A stretch of 64,000 bases of DNA from Anisodus tanguticus. Taxonomy: Eukaryota; Streptophyta; Magnoliopsida; Solanales; Solanaceae. The DNA is taken from the NCBI GenBank assembly GCA_034509755.1, contig CM067546.1, positions 28,697,876-28,761,875 of the forward strand, given 5' to 3'. A model generated the notes under the pieces. It was not told the DNA's origin. It saw nothing but the letters and a program-made list of their open reading frames with translations, and ran no database searches. Below, piece after piece: positions 11,512 to 24,399 of the stretch. Positions within the stretch are counted from its first letter, which is position 1; each line of letters opens with the position of its first letter. The position numbers were made by a program, and so were the translations under genes.

Positions 11512-14500
11512 GTGTTGAATGATTGCTTTTATGTACCCTCGTTAACGAGGAATATCATTTCTATCCCAGTATTGGACATGGAGGGTTTTTCCTCGTATAT
11601 TTATAATGGCAGTCAAGTACTGTCTTTTGATGATATTATATATGGAACTGCTCCTCTTGTGGATAGATTATATATACTAAACTGTAGTCGAGAGATATTC
11701 AATGTACAAAATAAACGAGCCAAGATAAGTAATAGAAACTCTACCTACCTATGGCACTGTAGACTTGGTCATATCAACGGATCAATGATAGCAAGATTGA
11801 GGAAGTTAGACTACCTCGAATCATTTGACTTGGAGTCTAATGGTAACTGCGAATCTTGCTTGAGAGGAAAGATGACCAATAAACTACTTTATGGGAAAGG
11901 TGTGCGAGCCAAGGAGGTGCTTGAGTTGGTCCATACTAATGTATGTGGGCCATTCTCGACTCAAGCTAAAGGAGGCTTCCCATACTTCATCACTTTTACT
12001 GACGACTTCACAAGGTATAGATATGTGTATCTTATGAGACATAAATCCGAGGCTTTTGAGAAGTTCAAGGAGTACAAGTCAGAAGTAGAGAAGTAATTTG
12101 CAACAAGTATCAAGACCCTTCGATCGGATCGAGGAGGTGAATACTTGATCAAGGATTTTCTAGATTACTTAAAGATACATGGAGTCCAATCAGAATGGAC
12201 ACCTCCTGGAACACCACAGATGAATGGTGTTGCCGAAAGGAGAAACCGAACCTTATTGGATATGGTTCGATCCATGATGAGCTCATCAGCTCTACCGACA
12301 TACTTTTAGGGACATGCTATACAAACCTCTATATATATTCTGAATAGGGTTCCTTCCAAGTCAGTAGAAAAGACACCCTATGAGATATGGTGTGGCAAGA
12401 AGCCAACTCTTAAACATATGAGACCCTGGGGGTGCCCTGCATATGTTAAGAAAATGCTCACTGACAAGTAAAAATCTAAAAGTGAGAAATGTTACTTCGT
12501 GGGGTATCCAAAGGAAACTAAAGGATACTACTTCTATCATTCTGGAGAACATGAAGTCATTGTTTCCAGGAACGCAACTTTCCTTGAATAAGAATATGTC
12601 TACAAGGAACATAGCTGCACAGAGATAGAACTTGAAGAAATTCAAGAACCACAAGATAACACAGAAGATGAACCCTTGTCGAATGACCTAAACAAGGATT
12701 CAGTGGGAGTATCTGGTGAAGATTGGGTACTTAGAGTACGCCCTTCGGCTAGTAGGAATGTTGTTAAAGATAGTGCAGAAATGCAAGGCTCTCATACACA
12801 ACTAATGGAAGATGATACAATGGTTGTACATCATTCTATTCAGGAAATACATGAAAATGACATTCCTAAAAGCTCTCAAGGTGATGGATTGTCCAACATA
12901 CAAAGACCTTCTCACAATCAGAATGCAATAAATACTGAAAAATACTCAACTCCGTAGGACCAGTAGGACTCATCATCTGCCTGAAAGACTTAATCTCTTT
13001 GTTGAAACACACAATGAGATAGATATTCCTGATGACGATGAACCTATAACCTACAACGAAGCTATGTTAGACATTGATTCATAGAGATGGCAAGAAGCCA
13101 TAAAATATGAGATGGAATCGATGTTCATAAATCAAGTTTGGAACTTGGTTGATTTGCCAACAGGGGTTAGACCCATATGATGCAAATGGGTCTTCAAGAA
13201 GAAGATTGATGCATATGGCAAGGTACATACTTATAAAGCAAGATTGGTGGCTAAATGTTATAATCAACGGTCTGGGGTCGATTATGATGAAACCTTTTCA
13301 CATGTTGCTAAGATTAAGTCCATTCGGATTTTGCTTGCAGTAGTTGTATATTATGACTATGACATTTGGCAGATGGACGTCAAAACTGCTTTCTTCAATG
13401 GTAATCTAGTTGAGGAGGTGTATATGAAACAACCTGAGGGTTTTTCACTTGAGTCCAAACCAAATGTTGTATGCAAGCTACAAAAGTCCATTTATGGGCT
13501 TAAGCAAGCCTCAAAGAGTTGGAACATTTGCTTCGACAAGGCTATCAAGTCATTTGATTTCGTCAGAAGCAAAGAGGATCCATGTGTTTATAGTAAATGC
13601 AAGGATGGGAGTATTGCATTCATTATCATATATATAGATGACATATTAATAATGAGAGACAATAAGACTCTCTTGTAGTCAGTCAATGAGTGGTTATCCA
13701 GTACCTTCATGATGAAAGATTTAGGTGAAGCCTGCTACATTATGGAAATTAGGATCTATAGAGATAGACCTAATAGATTGTTGGGGTTGTCACAGTCAGT
13801 CTACATAGACAAAGTGCTTAGACATTTTTCTATGGAAAATTCCAAGAAAGGCGGTCTACCTATGGGACAAGGCATCAAGTTATCTAAGAATGATAGTCCT
13901 TCTAATAATATAGAACTTGAACGCATGAAGAGGATCGCAAATGCTTCAGCTATATGATCGATCATGTATGCCATGACCTGTACTAGGCCAGATGTGGCAT
14001 TTGTACTTAGTATGACTTGCAAATTCCAGCAGAATCCTGGGGAAGAATACTGGAAGACAGTCAAGAGTATTCTTAAGTATCTTAGATGAACTAAAGATTA
14101 CTTCTTAGTCTATGGTGGGGAAGAAAAGCTAGCTGCTACTGGGTACACTGATGCTAGCTTCCAGACGGATGTTGATGACTACAAATCTCAATCTAGGTAC
14201 ACATTCATTTTCAATGGTGAAGTAGTAAGATGGAAAAGTTCCAAACAAGCTACAACTGCTGATTCGACAACAGAAGCTAGGTACATTGCTGGATCGAAAG
14301 CTGGTAAGGAAGCTGTCGCGATTTCTGAGTTCCTGAAGGAACTAGGGGTTGTTCCAAGTGCCACTTGTCTAATAACGGTTTATTGTGACAACAATGGTGC
14401 GATTGCACAAGCTAAGGAACCAAGATCAACCAACAGAAACAAGCATGTACCAAAAAAATACCACATACTCAAGGAGATTGTGGAGACTGAAGAGATTAGG

Positions 14501-14620
14501 TTAGACTATGTTCCCACAGACGATAATCTAGCTGACCCATTCACTAAACCATTAAGCTTAGTCAAGCATAATGGTCATGTTGAGAATATGGGCATTAGAT
14601 ATGTTGGAGATTGGCTCTAG
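11512..14620 (+). pseudogene. pol: pol of copia element B (integrase-RT-RNase H)
   Basis: The pre-integrase (LWHCRLGHI) and zinc-binding CESCLRGK precede the integrase core. There, the first catalytic Asp (usually VHTDVCGP) reads VHTNVCGP near 11940. Later core motifs RSDRGGEY and GVAERRNRTLLD are intact. Stops interrupt at 12094, 12307 and 12469. RT spans about 13170-13660, with MDVKTAFFNGNL, IYGLKQASKSW and YIDD, followed by a tag stop at 13676-13678. RNase H (ADSTTEARYIAGSKA, VYCDNNGAIA) ends with a tag at 14618-14620, just before the purine tract. Two catalytic or ligand losses plus stops make it inactive. Confidence 0.88.
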
Positions 14621-14634
14621 GCCAAGTGGGAGAT

Positions 14635-16227
14635 TGAAAGTATATTTATGTCCTAGAGACAATCTGCATTAGGACAAATGTACTTTATACACATTCGTAT
14701 TATTATTAATGAAGATTAATATTTTGGCATTTGCAATTATTGAATTATTATTTGATTATTTGTAATTATTCATTAATGTGCATCCCTTGAGCTTACGTTG
14801 TCATTAATAGAGTGATATATTGATGATAGAACGTAAATCTTAAAATAGCCTCGACTAATGATCATCGAGAATGGGATATCGATGATATGTGATAAGTCGA
14901 CATGTGGTTTGCATCACATCCTTAGAGGATGTAGTATGTCTCACATGCTACGACTAATGGCTACTCGTGATGGAGACATGGATACTTTGGAAGTATTGGT
15001 ATATCCTGCAGATATACTGGTTGTTGTACTTGTCTAAAGTATGATCAGCGTGTGGGAGATAGAAGTCCTTAGACTTGAGGTCAATACGCGCCTTGTCTAC
15101 AAAGTAATGTACTTTGATCCCGTCCTAAGCTCAAATGCCTTGTAGGTTGAGATACGACTTGTATTGAGTACATTACGATGTGGATTAAAGGTGGTAGTTG
15201 AGCCAAGATTAGGATTCATTCCTCGAATGTATATTCGAGAGAACACTCGGATTCTCAGTGATATTAGGTTGACTAAGTCATTGGCCAACGCATTAGACAT
15301 ATTTAGAATATGGTCTAGTTGTCAACTAATATAGATGAGATACAATGATTAAGCCATTTGGATAGACACTTGACAAATCGTAAGCTTGATCGGGTGTGTC
15401 GTGAATGAAAGGATTTTATCTTACCACATAAATGTTAAGTTTACTGGATTCGTGTAAACGTACTTCACATATTGAGTTCATCTTCCGGCGCTGTCTAGGA
15501 GTTCCGCGTAGACCTTAATTTGATTAATGTCGATATGAGAAGGCATGTAGGGTCACACTATGTCGATTGTCTTTTTGATCTAAGGATGTATTGAGAGTGT
15601 AATTGAATGTTCTATTTGGAATCAAGATATTTAAATGAATAATGATTATTTTAATTAAGTCAAAATTAGATTTTAGATTTAATTAAGAATGCACGGAAAA
15701 TAAATCGAGACAGTGCAGGAGCACGTCGAGCGCCGCGGTGCCCATAGCCTAGGGCCGCAGCGTAGTGCAGGAGCACGTCGAGCGCCACATCACCTATACC
15801 CTAGGGCCACGACGCCTTTGCCTCGAATTTTGGGCCAGGACTAAGGTCAAACCATAATCCGGTTTTGACCTATTTTTCAACTATAAATAGAGGCATTCTC
15901 TTCATTATTCATACACCAAAATTTCATAATATCATTCTAAGTCTTAGAGACTTAGAATCAAATACTATCTCGAACCTCTATCTGATTTCCTAGCTTTCCG
16001 AAAGAGAAGTACATTGAAGCTTGGAGCTTGCAATTGAAAGGGCAACCACGTGTGCACCTTATAGTAGATAAAGACTCCAGATATTCTAACTTGTAAGTTT
16101 ATGCTTTATGTTACAAGTTTAATTGTTGTATAACCATACCAGAAATGTTGTTGGGGTAAGTAAGAAACAAAATTTTAAACTTCCGTTGTGCCTTACTTAT
16201 ATGTTTTGAACCCAAAAAAACCCTACA
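14635..16227 (+). repeat. 3' LTR of copia element B
   Basis: 1593 bp, starts tgaaagtata after agtgggagat, ends ccctaca before the ttcaa duplication. TATA box tataaata at 15882-15889. Same GC-rich double unit at about 15715-15815. Confidence 0.94.
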
Positions 16228-16232
16228 TTCAA

Positions 16233-16640
16233 TACTTTCACTAATTTAGATGTGTTGACGATATTTTTAATCAAACAGACAATTCTATTAATCAAAAATG
16301 AACTTTACTGGGCCAATAGATGCAGACCATCTACTTCCAAAATTTAAATACAACTAGAGCCTAAGCCAATTGATAGAATTAAAACTACTCTTATCTAAAA
16401 TATTATTACATACAGAAGCAAACCTAGAAAAGGAAGAGCTAACACTAACGACAACAATTCATAGTGTTCGATGTTGATTGTCAGTTACCCATTAAAGAAA
16501 TATGTTCTCTGCTTTTCATTAATTATTATGTATAATATATATATAGTGTTACATAATTATTTACTCCTTTACAAACTAGGTAACTAATCTTCCTAATTAT
16601 AATTGGACATTACTTTCTAATTACAATTGGACTATAATTT
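16233..16640. other. AT-rich DNA without a recognised gene
   Basis: Continuation of the host DNA into which element B inserted. I see no coding or RNA feature. It grades into the LINE remnant that follows. Confidence 0.5.
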
Positions 16641-16855
16641 TATCTAATATATGAGATGTACAAGGAATATTCCATCAGCTATAATTCTACCTCTGATAAG
16701 TATATGCTGAGCAATTTCTCAATAGGTCTTTGCACCATCAAAATAACCCTTATGGAATCTCAAGGAGTTACTCTCATGCCAAATACAATAGATCATCATA
16801 GAAAAAACATGACTTGTAATCGAGGCACCCCAATATTTCTCTTTGCCACTTTATA
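16640..16855 (-). pseudogene. LINE ORF2 C-terminal remnant, part 1 (split by element C)
   Basis: On the minus strand the sequence reads through a segment like the end of plant LINE reverse transcriptase (zf-RVT) domains: SHVFSMMIYCIWHESNSLRF. The upstream half of the same domain lies beyond element C at 29382-29600. Only remnants remain, with no start and several stops. Identification rests on the W-x-x-R/E-x-N-x-x-x-F-type C-terminal pattern and on continuity across the insertion. Confidence 0.5.
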
Positions 16856-17116
16856 TGAAAACAGTATACCCGTGATATACACGGTATACACTACCCATAG
16901 TTGTATACCGTGTATATCACGGTATTTGAGAGAATCTGACTTACCATAATTGTAATCAAACTTATTGTACAAACTCACCATAGTTGTAGAATTCTTGTAC
17001 AAGTATAATTAGGATATTAGTAGTATAATAGGAATAAAATTTTAAATTTTTGGAAATTGTAAATTGTATATATACCTATTCATTAATGATAATAATCAAG
17101 GGATTATATTCTTTCA
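16856..17116 (+). repeat. 5' LTR of copia element C
   Basis: 261 bp, starts tgaaaacag and ends ttctttca. Bases 16870-16889 and 16903-16922 form a perfect 20-bp inverted repeat (ccgtgatatacacggtatac and its complement) around a 13-base loop. Confidence 0.92.
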
Positions 17117-17259
17117 TGGTATCAAAAGTCTAGGGCAAATATTTCCATATCCAAATTATACACTTCCGCCGCCCTCTTGGGTGTACTACCATCGGCCGAG
17201 CACCCCTTCTCTCCCAAATTTTTCTTCCAAATCCCTTCTTCTCCTCTTATTCTTTCATT

Positions 17260-18286
17260 ATGTCTACCTCAAAGAACACGTTTCATCATGCTCTTACAGT
17301 CTCCAAACATCAAGAACAACTTCTATATTGTTCTTGAGATGGAAAACGACAAATACGCGACGTGGGCAAAATTATTTAAAGTTCACGCACACTCGCATCA
17401 AGTCCTTCATCACATCATCCCCGCAAATACAGGCAAGGAGAAGGTGCCTACCGCCGATGATGACCCTATGTTATGGATGACTCTCGATGTTACCGTTCTC
17501 TAGTGTATATATTACACTATCTCAATAGACCTCTTGCATACGATTATTGAACCAGACGCTACAGTGATGTACACTTAGAATAGGGTGCGTGACATAGTCC
17601 AAGATAAAAAAAATTCTCGTGTTGTTACTCTTGAGCAGGAATTTTCTCATGTTAACATGGAGGATTTTCCAAACGTCTCAACTTATTGTAAAATGCTGAA
17701 GGAATTGGCGGACCAACTACGCAATATTGGTGCGCTCGTCACTAATGATCGTCTTGTTCTTCAGATGGTTGCATGCCTATTCGAGACCTATAATGGCGTT
17801 GGGACACTTATTCGTCAAAGTAATCCTCTCCCACTATTATACAAAGCCCGTTCCATGCATACATTGGAAGAAGTCCGATTGGATAAAAAGACGGCTACAG
17901 GGACTAATTCCGTCATGATGATGGCCACGTCTAATGACCCTCCATCATTCTCGGATCATTCTAGCCAAAATTGTACCAACGGTGGCGGCAAAAATGGTCA
18001 AAATCGTAAGAATAATGGCAAGAACCGTGGTGGCTGTCGCAGCAGTAACAACGGTGGTGGCACTGAATGGAAGAATGGCGATGGTCCTCGGAACAGTGCG
18101 CCGCAAGCCAACTGGCCACAGCATTGGGCCTGCTGGCCGCGAGGCTGGGCCAGTTGCCAGTGGCCCAATAACCCATATCCCCCTCGCCTTACCCTGGAAA
18201 CTGGGCTCCATTCCAGTCTGCTCCTAGGCCTAGTTTCCAAGACCAGAACTCTACATCATGATATGCTGGGTCGTGGCAGCAGGTAG
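17260..18286 (+). pseudogene. gag: gag of copia element C
   Basis: The ATG lies in the same context as in element A (atgtctacctcaaagaac). Early frames are shifted: the gag reading moves between frames over 17260-17340. A tag follows at 17501-17503 and another tag near 17577. It is then open from 17585 to 18286 (MRDIVQDKKNSRVVTLEQEF, LKELADQLRNIGALVTND). The tail is rich in Gly, Asn and Lys, then in Trp and Pro (WPQHWACWPRGWASCQWP). No CCHC knuckle is seen. Confidence 0.82.
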
Positions 18287-18368
18287 GCCTGCTTGCGCCT
18301 CTGCCTCAGCAGACCTTCACTGATGCGGGCCCACATCGACCCCCACACCTACGGATATTGATGCCGCA

Positions 18369-21300
18369 ATGCATACGCTAGGATTAACTCCCCCGGATGC
18401 AAATTGGTATATGGACACCGGCGCCACTTCTCATATGACGTCCGCACAAGGTACTCTCTCGTCTTATTTCAATTTGAGCAAAAATCGTGGCATTATTATT
18501 GGGAATGGCAGCTCAATTTCAATTCGCGGTTATGGTCATACGAATTTGTCTCCACCACATCCACCTCTAGTCTTAAAAAATATTCTTCATGCCCCTAACT
18601 TAATTAAAAAATTGGTGTTTGTCCGTAAATTCACCACTGCTAATTAGGTTTCTGTTAATTTTGATCCTTTTGGGTTTTTTGTGAAGGTTTTCAAGATGGG
18701 GATACCTCTAGTGAGATGCAATAGTAGGGGAGAGCTTTATCCAATAACCACCACCACTATCTCCATGAGTCAAGCCACACCCTCTACCTTTGCCGCTCTT
18801 GCTCCTTTTTTGTGGCATGCATGTTTGGGTCATCCGGGGTCGTCTATTCTTTCTTCTTTGAATACAAATAATTTTATTGATTGTAAGAGTACGCGTAGTA
18901 CCCCATTTTGTCCTTCTTGTCCATTAGGGAAACATGTTAGATCACCATTTGTAGCCTCTAGCTTTTGTACATTTATAACTTCTGATATTATTCATAGTGA
19001 TTTATGGACATCGCCCGTTTTAAGTTCTTTCGGCCATCTTTATTATTTTTTATTCTTGGATGATTATTTTAATTTTTTGTGGACTTTTCCGTTATCCAAA
19101 AAATGTCAAGTTTTTTCTATCTTCTTAAAATTTAGAGCATTCATCCGTACCCAATTCGAACGGAAAATTAAAAACATTCAATGTGATAATGGTAGGAAAT
19201 ATGATAATGGGGCATTTCGAGGGTTTTGTGACAATCATGGCATATTTTTTCGGTTTTCGTGTCGACATACGTCCTCACAAAATGAAAAGGTTGAAAGAAA
19301 AATTTGTACCATTAATAATATTGTCCGCACCCTGTTAGCCCATGCTTCACTACCTCCTTCTTTTTGGCATCATGTATTACAAATGGCTACATATCTGCTT
19401 AACATCCTCCCTAACAAAAGTTTAGCATATCAATCCCCACTTAAAATTCTTTACTCTAAATATTTGTTGTATTCTCATCTTAGAGTCTTTGGGTGTTTAT
19501 GTTGTCCCCTTTTTTCCATCTACAATTAACAAACTACAAGCTCGTTCTACCGCTTGTGTGTTTTTAGGTTATCCATCTAATCATCGTGGTTACAAATGTT
19601 TTGATTTATCCGGTAACAAAATCATAATTAGTCTCCATGTTATTTTTTATGAAACCCAATTTCTGTTTGCTAAATTGTGTAGTTCTGCGCCTAGTTCATA
19701 TAATTTTTTGGATGATGAGGTCTCACCATATATTATCCACCATCTATCCGACATATCTCGTGACCCAGATCCGTTAGCATGCCCACAGATTCCCATTCTA
19801 GCGTCGACTCGGCCAGCAGGCCCACTGCTTGCTGGCCCAACTAGTCTTGGCCTTAGTCTCGGTTCTCAGCCCAGTCCTCATATCAGTAATGATCCAGGGT
19901 CACGGCCCACTTCACGTACTGATCCATCTTCTGTTTCTCGATCAGTTATTGGGCTAGCAGGCCCACTGCCTACTGGTCAGTCCACTGTCAATCCGTTAAT
20001 CACTCATATCCCATCCAATTCCACATCGAGTCAAGGGACAGTTACTCGTAGACAACGGGGTATTTTTAAACCAAAATGACATTTTAATCTTAATTCTAAT
20101 GTCACTAAATCTTCCCTACCACGTAACTCAATGTCTGCCCTTCATGACCCGAATTGAAAATTAGCCATGGATGACGAATATAATGCTCTTATTGAAAATA
20201 AGATGTGGGAGTTGGTGCCACGTCCATCTGGTGTTAATATTAACCGGTCTATGTAGATTTTTACTCATAAAGAAAATTATGACGGTTCTTTTGAGAGGCA
20301 TAAGACCCGTCTTGTAAGTGATGGTAAAACACAACAGGTTGGTGTGGATTGTGGAGAGACGTTTAGTCCGATAGTCAAACCGGCAACCATTCGCACTGTG
20401 CTAAGTCTCGTTCTCTCAAAAGTATGACCCATTCATAAGTTGGATGTGAAAAATTCTTTCTTACACGGTGATCTTAAGGAGACAGTCTACATGCATTAGC
20501 CCTTGGGATTTAGGGACCCCAATTATCCTCATCATGTATGTTTACTGAAAAAGTCCTTGTATGAGCTTAAGCAGGCCCCACGGGCTTGGTATAAGAGGTT
20601 TGCAGATTTTGTGTCTACTATTAGGTTTTATCACAACAGGTCTGATCACTCTCTGTTCATCTATCGTCGTGGTACTTTTATAGCATACATTTTTTTATAT
20701 ATGGATGATATTATTTTGGCTGCCTCTTCGGATAATCTGCGCAAGTCTATCATGACCCTTATGAGTTCAAAATTTGCCATGAAAGACTTAGGATCATTGA
20801 GTTATTTTTTGGGTATAAATGTAACTCGACATGCAGTTGGTCTATTTTTATCACAGAAGAAGTATGCAGCTGAGATTATTGAGAGAGCTGACATGTCCTC
20901 TTGTAAATCCTCCTCTACTCCAGTGGATACCAAATCAAAGCTGAGTGCTACTTCTACCACACCATATGAGGATCTCACCCATTATCGTAGTCTTGCAGAG
21001 GCTCTTTAGTATCTGACTTTTACGAGATCAAATATTATTTATCCATTACATCATGTGTGTTTATTTATGCATGATCCGTGGATTGAACACATGCATGTGC
21101 TCAAACGCATTATACGATACATACAGGGCACACTTGATTGTGGGTTGCATGTATATCCGTCCTCCGTCTCTACTCTTGTGTCATATACATATGTTGATTA
21201 AGGTGGTTGTCCAGATACCAGACGTTCGACATCTGGTTATTGTATGTTCCTTGGGGATAACTTTGTCTCTTGGTCGGCAAAACGTCAGGCTACTTTATCA

Positions 21301-21663
21301 CGATCCAGTGCGGAGGTCGAGTATCGAGAGGTAGCCAATGTAGTGTCTGAGTCATGTTGGCTACGTAATCTTTTCCTAGAGCTACATTTTCCTATTCATA
21401 AAGCTACTTTGGTCTACTGTGATAATGTGAGTGAAGTTTATCTTTTTGGATATCTGGTCCAGTATCTGCGCACTAAACATATCGAGATGGAAACACACTT
21501 TGTTCGAGAAAAGGTAGCTCGTGGACAAGTACGCGTCCTCTATGTCCCTTCAAGATACCAGATTGCAGACATTTTTACTAAAGGGTCTTCCTTGGTTCTA
21601 TTTGAAGATTTTAGGAATAGTCTCAGCGTACGACAACCGCCCGCTATGACTGCGGGGGTGTGA
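18369..21663 (+). pseudogene. pol: pol of copia element C (protease-integrase-RT-RNase H)
   Basis: Protease WYMDTGATSHM is intact here, unlike element A. The pre-integrase reads LWHACLGHPGSS. Integrase (IIHSDLWTSP, QCDNGRKYDNG) lies in an open frame of 282 residues (18681-19529). A frameshift leads to a frame of 196 residues, with Ala/Gly/Pro-rich repeats (AGPLLAGP, AGPLPTGQ) before RT. RT covers about 20160-21000: several early stops, then SLYELKQAPRAWYKRF and YMDD near 20700. RNase H (SRSSAEVEYREVANVVSESC) is open to the final tga, which coincides with the first bases of the 3' LTR. This is the better preserved member of the A/C family, but it is still broken. Confidence 0.88.
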
Positions 21664-21682
21664 AAACAGTATACCCTTGATA
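21661..21682 (+). repeat. 3' LTR of element C, first fragment
   Basis: The first 22 bases of the LTR (tgaaaacagtatacccttga plus ta), ending with tgata, the duplication made when element D inserted. The remainder continues at 29147. Confidence 0.9.
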
Positions 21683-22799
21683 TGTTGAAAATTTACTAAT
21701 GTGGAATTAATTTTATCCCATTATTTATGACTCGAACAATTAGGCCCCGCACGTCGGAAATATCATTTCCACACACGTGCAATCTTAGTTCAAGTATCGC
21801 AAATTTCGCTAATGAAAGAGATATTGGTACGTAAGTGAAATATTTAAGACATACAATGGTGGATGGTTATTGGATAAATAACAAGTGTTCCACATTGGTA
21901 AACGAATGGAGGATTGTGCGAGGTGTAAGATGGATTGGGTCGGAAAGGGCCACGGAGTTGAGAACGGCTGCGACGCCTCCCGGACTGGGCCGCAGCGCCG
22001 GAGCGACCCCTTGCAGCGCTGCGGCGCTAATTCTTTGTTTGGCTTCTGGAGCCGCGGCGCTTCCCAAGTAGTGTTTGCTCGACAGAATCCCAAAGGTTTG
22101 ATTGTTGAAGTGGTTTCAATGGCATTGAATCAACCCAATAATGGCCATTACTTGGACCATTATGTTGCTGCATTACTTGGGGATTAAAAGTCATGCATTA
22201 CATGGAAATTGAATATCATTATGGGCATTTGAAAGGTCATCTTGCATACCTATAAATTGAGGCCTTTGGCTCAATTCTATAGATGAACAAAAAAAATGTC
22301 CACAATATACATACAAGTATACAACACCACAAAGAGATCAGTTTTCCTGATAAGCAATCCTTCTCTTAACAATCTTCATTGTTCGTGTTCTTCGATGAGG
22401 TCATTTGTGTAGTCTTTGAACATTTGATAGTTTGTTGTTTTATCTTGAGAGACTATTATCCACACTTCCGTAAAGCCTATATATGGGGGCAATCTTGTCT
22501 TAAAGACAGAGAGTCATCTCTCGACTCAGCCGGTGGTGTTGTGATTATCTAATTGGTTGCTAAGTATTTTCAGGTGTGAACTTGATTCTCAAAGGACTCT
22601 AACCATTAGCATTCTCAGCAGATCTACAAACCACAAGTGTAGCAGTTCATATTTTGTATTTTCGAATACAAGATCCATATATGAAGTTCCAATTCAAGAT
22701 CAAGATATTGACAACTTGTTGTTGTAATCTTTGTTGTTTATCCTTTCGATCACTGTAATAATTATTTACTATTCCCTTACGTGCTTTACATATCCAATA
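21683..22799 (+). repeat. 5' LTR of element D
   Basis: 1117 bp, starts tgttgaaaat. Its last bases are ccaata where the other LTRs of the family have ccaaca. It contains a GC-rich stretch (about 21965-22070: cgacgcctcccggactgggcc and gctgcggcgctaat) in an otherwise AT-rich LTR. Confidence 0.9.
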
Positions 22800-22833
22800 A
22801 TTTTAAGACAAGATTTGTATTAGTGCTCGAAAG

Positions 22834-23253
22834 ATGTGTGCCAGCAGATATGGTCCCAAATCTGGCTGTGGTTTTCTTCTTGAAAACAGTTCTGTTAACA
22901 GTTCAAATACTATCTTTATCAACAACCGTGCTTTCAAAACTGGTTTTAGTTTTGGTTCTCTCTTTTACGACAGTTTCAAATCTATTTCCGTCAAAGGTGG
23001 GATCTCTGGATCTAATGTTGAGCTTCAAGATACTGCTGATAGTCATGCTAGTATGGCTAAATATCAAGGACGAGTTGGTGTCACCACTCCCGAGGGTGGT
23101 GGAAACAAGTGCCCACGAGAGGCTGAGGATATCAACTGGGACAAGAGGAGAAGGATGAAGATGATGTTCTATCATGTAGCAAAAGGCCTATATCTATTCC
23201 AGACAAAGGATCTAAATTATGGTAAGGAGGATGTGGACACTCAGTCTAACTGA
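22834..23253 (+). CDS. Unrecognised conserved frame at the gag position of element D
   Basis: 139 residues from MCASRYGPKSGCGF to VDTQSN, in the first position after the 5' LTR, where gag would be expected. Element E has the homologous frame (57195-57626, minus) with the same C-terminal half: RVGVTT(P/L)EGGGNK, PREAED(I/V)NWD, KMMFYH(V/I)AK. The two differ by many substitutions, yet both stay open while the rest of the element is full of stops. I do not recognise the family. It has no zinc knuckle or membrane segment, and the mid part is Ser/Asp-rich. It could be a remnant of gag or a captured host exon. Confidence 0.5.
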   Translation: MCASRYGPKSGCGFLLENSSVNSSNTIFINNRAFKTGFSFGSLFYDSFKSISVKGGISGSNVELQDTADSHASMAKYQGRVGVTTPEGGGNKCPREAEDINWDKRRRMKMMFYHVAKGLYLFQTKDLNYGKEDVDTQSN

Positions 23254-23689
23254 AGTGGGCCAGAATCCAAAAAGGCTAAGTTAATAATCCTTCCTTATCT
23301 ATAGTGTGTTTAGTTAATATCTGAATAAAAGTGTGTAAAGCAAGGCTGAGAATATGAAAGTGTTTTCATTAAAAACTTATATTCCCTACACTCTAAAATC
23401 AGATATTGAATCTCATTCTTTCCCGGTTAAAGATTGGACTATTGTAAACAAAACTTAAAAGATCTGTTCTTTTGGATGTAATTATTAAAAGTGTGTAAAA
23501 TATATTCGCACATACGAAGGATAGAGATCCACTGACTGTGCGAAAACTGTTACCACTCTTAAGCAAGCGCCAGGAATTGTCTGGGTACCAATCTCAAAGG
23601 AAGAAGACTAAAAGCTAATGGCTTTTCTTAAGACGTTCAACATGTCACACTATTTGACAGAAGATTCTTTATCTGATAGGATGATTTAA

Positions 23690-23960
23690 AGCCTACGGGC
23701 GACTAGAGTGGGCCAGAATTCAGTTGATAGGATGATATTAGACACTCAGTCCCACAAAGCCTACGGGCGACTGGAGTGGGCCAGAATTTCCAGGACTTAA
23801 ATGATCTGAAGGCCAAAATAAAAGCAGAAAAGTAATGGACACCTAGTCAGGTGGGCCAGAGTTTTCAGGTCGTAAATGATCTGAAGGCCAAAATAAAGGC
23901 AGAAAAGAAATTGGACATTTAGTCTGCCAAAGCAACTGGAGTGGGCCAGAGTATCCAGAT
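23690..23960 (+). repeat. Degenerate tandem repeats in element D
   Basis: Four or more copies of a unit containing gtgggccaga plus gcctacgggcgact or ccaggacttaaatgatctgaa, with unit lengths of about 60-70 bp. Element E has its own arrangement of the same units at 56500-56800, so copy number changed after the two elements separated. Confidence 0.75.
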
Positions 23961-24399
23961 CACATATGATCCGGTTACGCCCTAACCACAGACAAGAGGT
24001 TGTTCATGTGAAGCAACGCCACCTCTAAAGTAGAAGGGGTTGGAGAGGTTGTCCTTAATAGGACTTCAGGGAATTGGATCACTATAAAAGGAGGTGATAC
24101 ATGTCCCAAACTTGGTTTAAAGGACGTTGTTGGTCAAGCTGGTTTGAGACTAGTCCAATAGGTTTGTAATAACTAAGAATGGTACAGTATGTATGTAGCT
24201 AAATGAATGATATATTTGTAATACGTGCATTTATGCTATCATAGATTCAGACACGTTAAATAGAAAGTCATTCAAAAGCTAACGGCGTTGAGATTGTTGC
24301 CTTCTGTCGACATAAACCCTTAAAATGAATGTGAGGTAGGCGAAGAGGCAAAATCACATTTCTATTATGTCAAAGGAATAGAGAAAGAAGCACCGCTCC

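Larger units (their letters stand above)
7423..16227 (+). mobile_element. Copia LTR retrotransposon B (degenerate, complete ends)
   Basis: An 8.8-kb element with long LTRs (7423-9014 and 14635-16227) and 5-bp duplications ttcaa (7418-7422 and 16228-16232). A perfect tRNA-iMet primer site (tggtatcagagc, 9017-9028) starts 2 bases after the LTR. The purine tract agtgggagat precedes the 3' LTR. Internal order is leader, gag, protease, integrase, RT, RNase H. The domain sequences resemble the Tork/Angela side of plant copia elements (inference). The frame carries several stops, including ones in gag, integrase and RNase H. It is unrelated to A and C in its LTRs. Confidence 0.93.
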
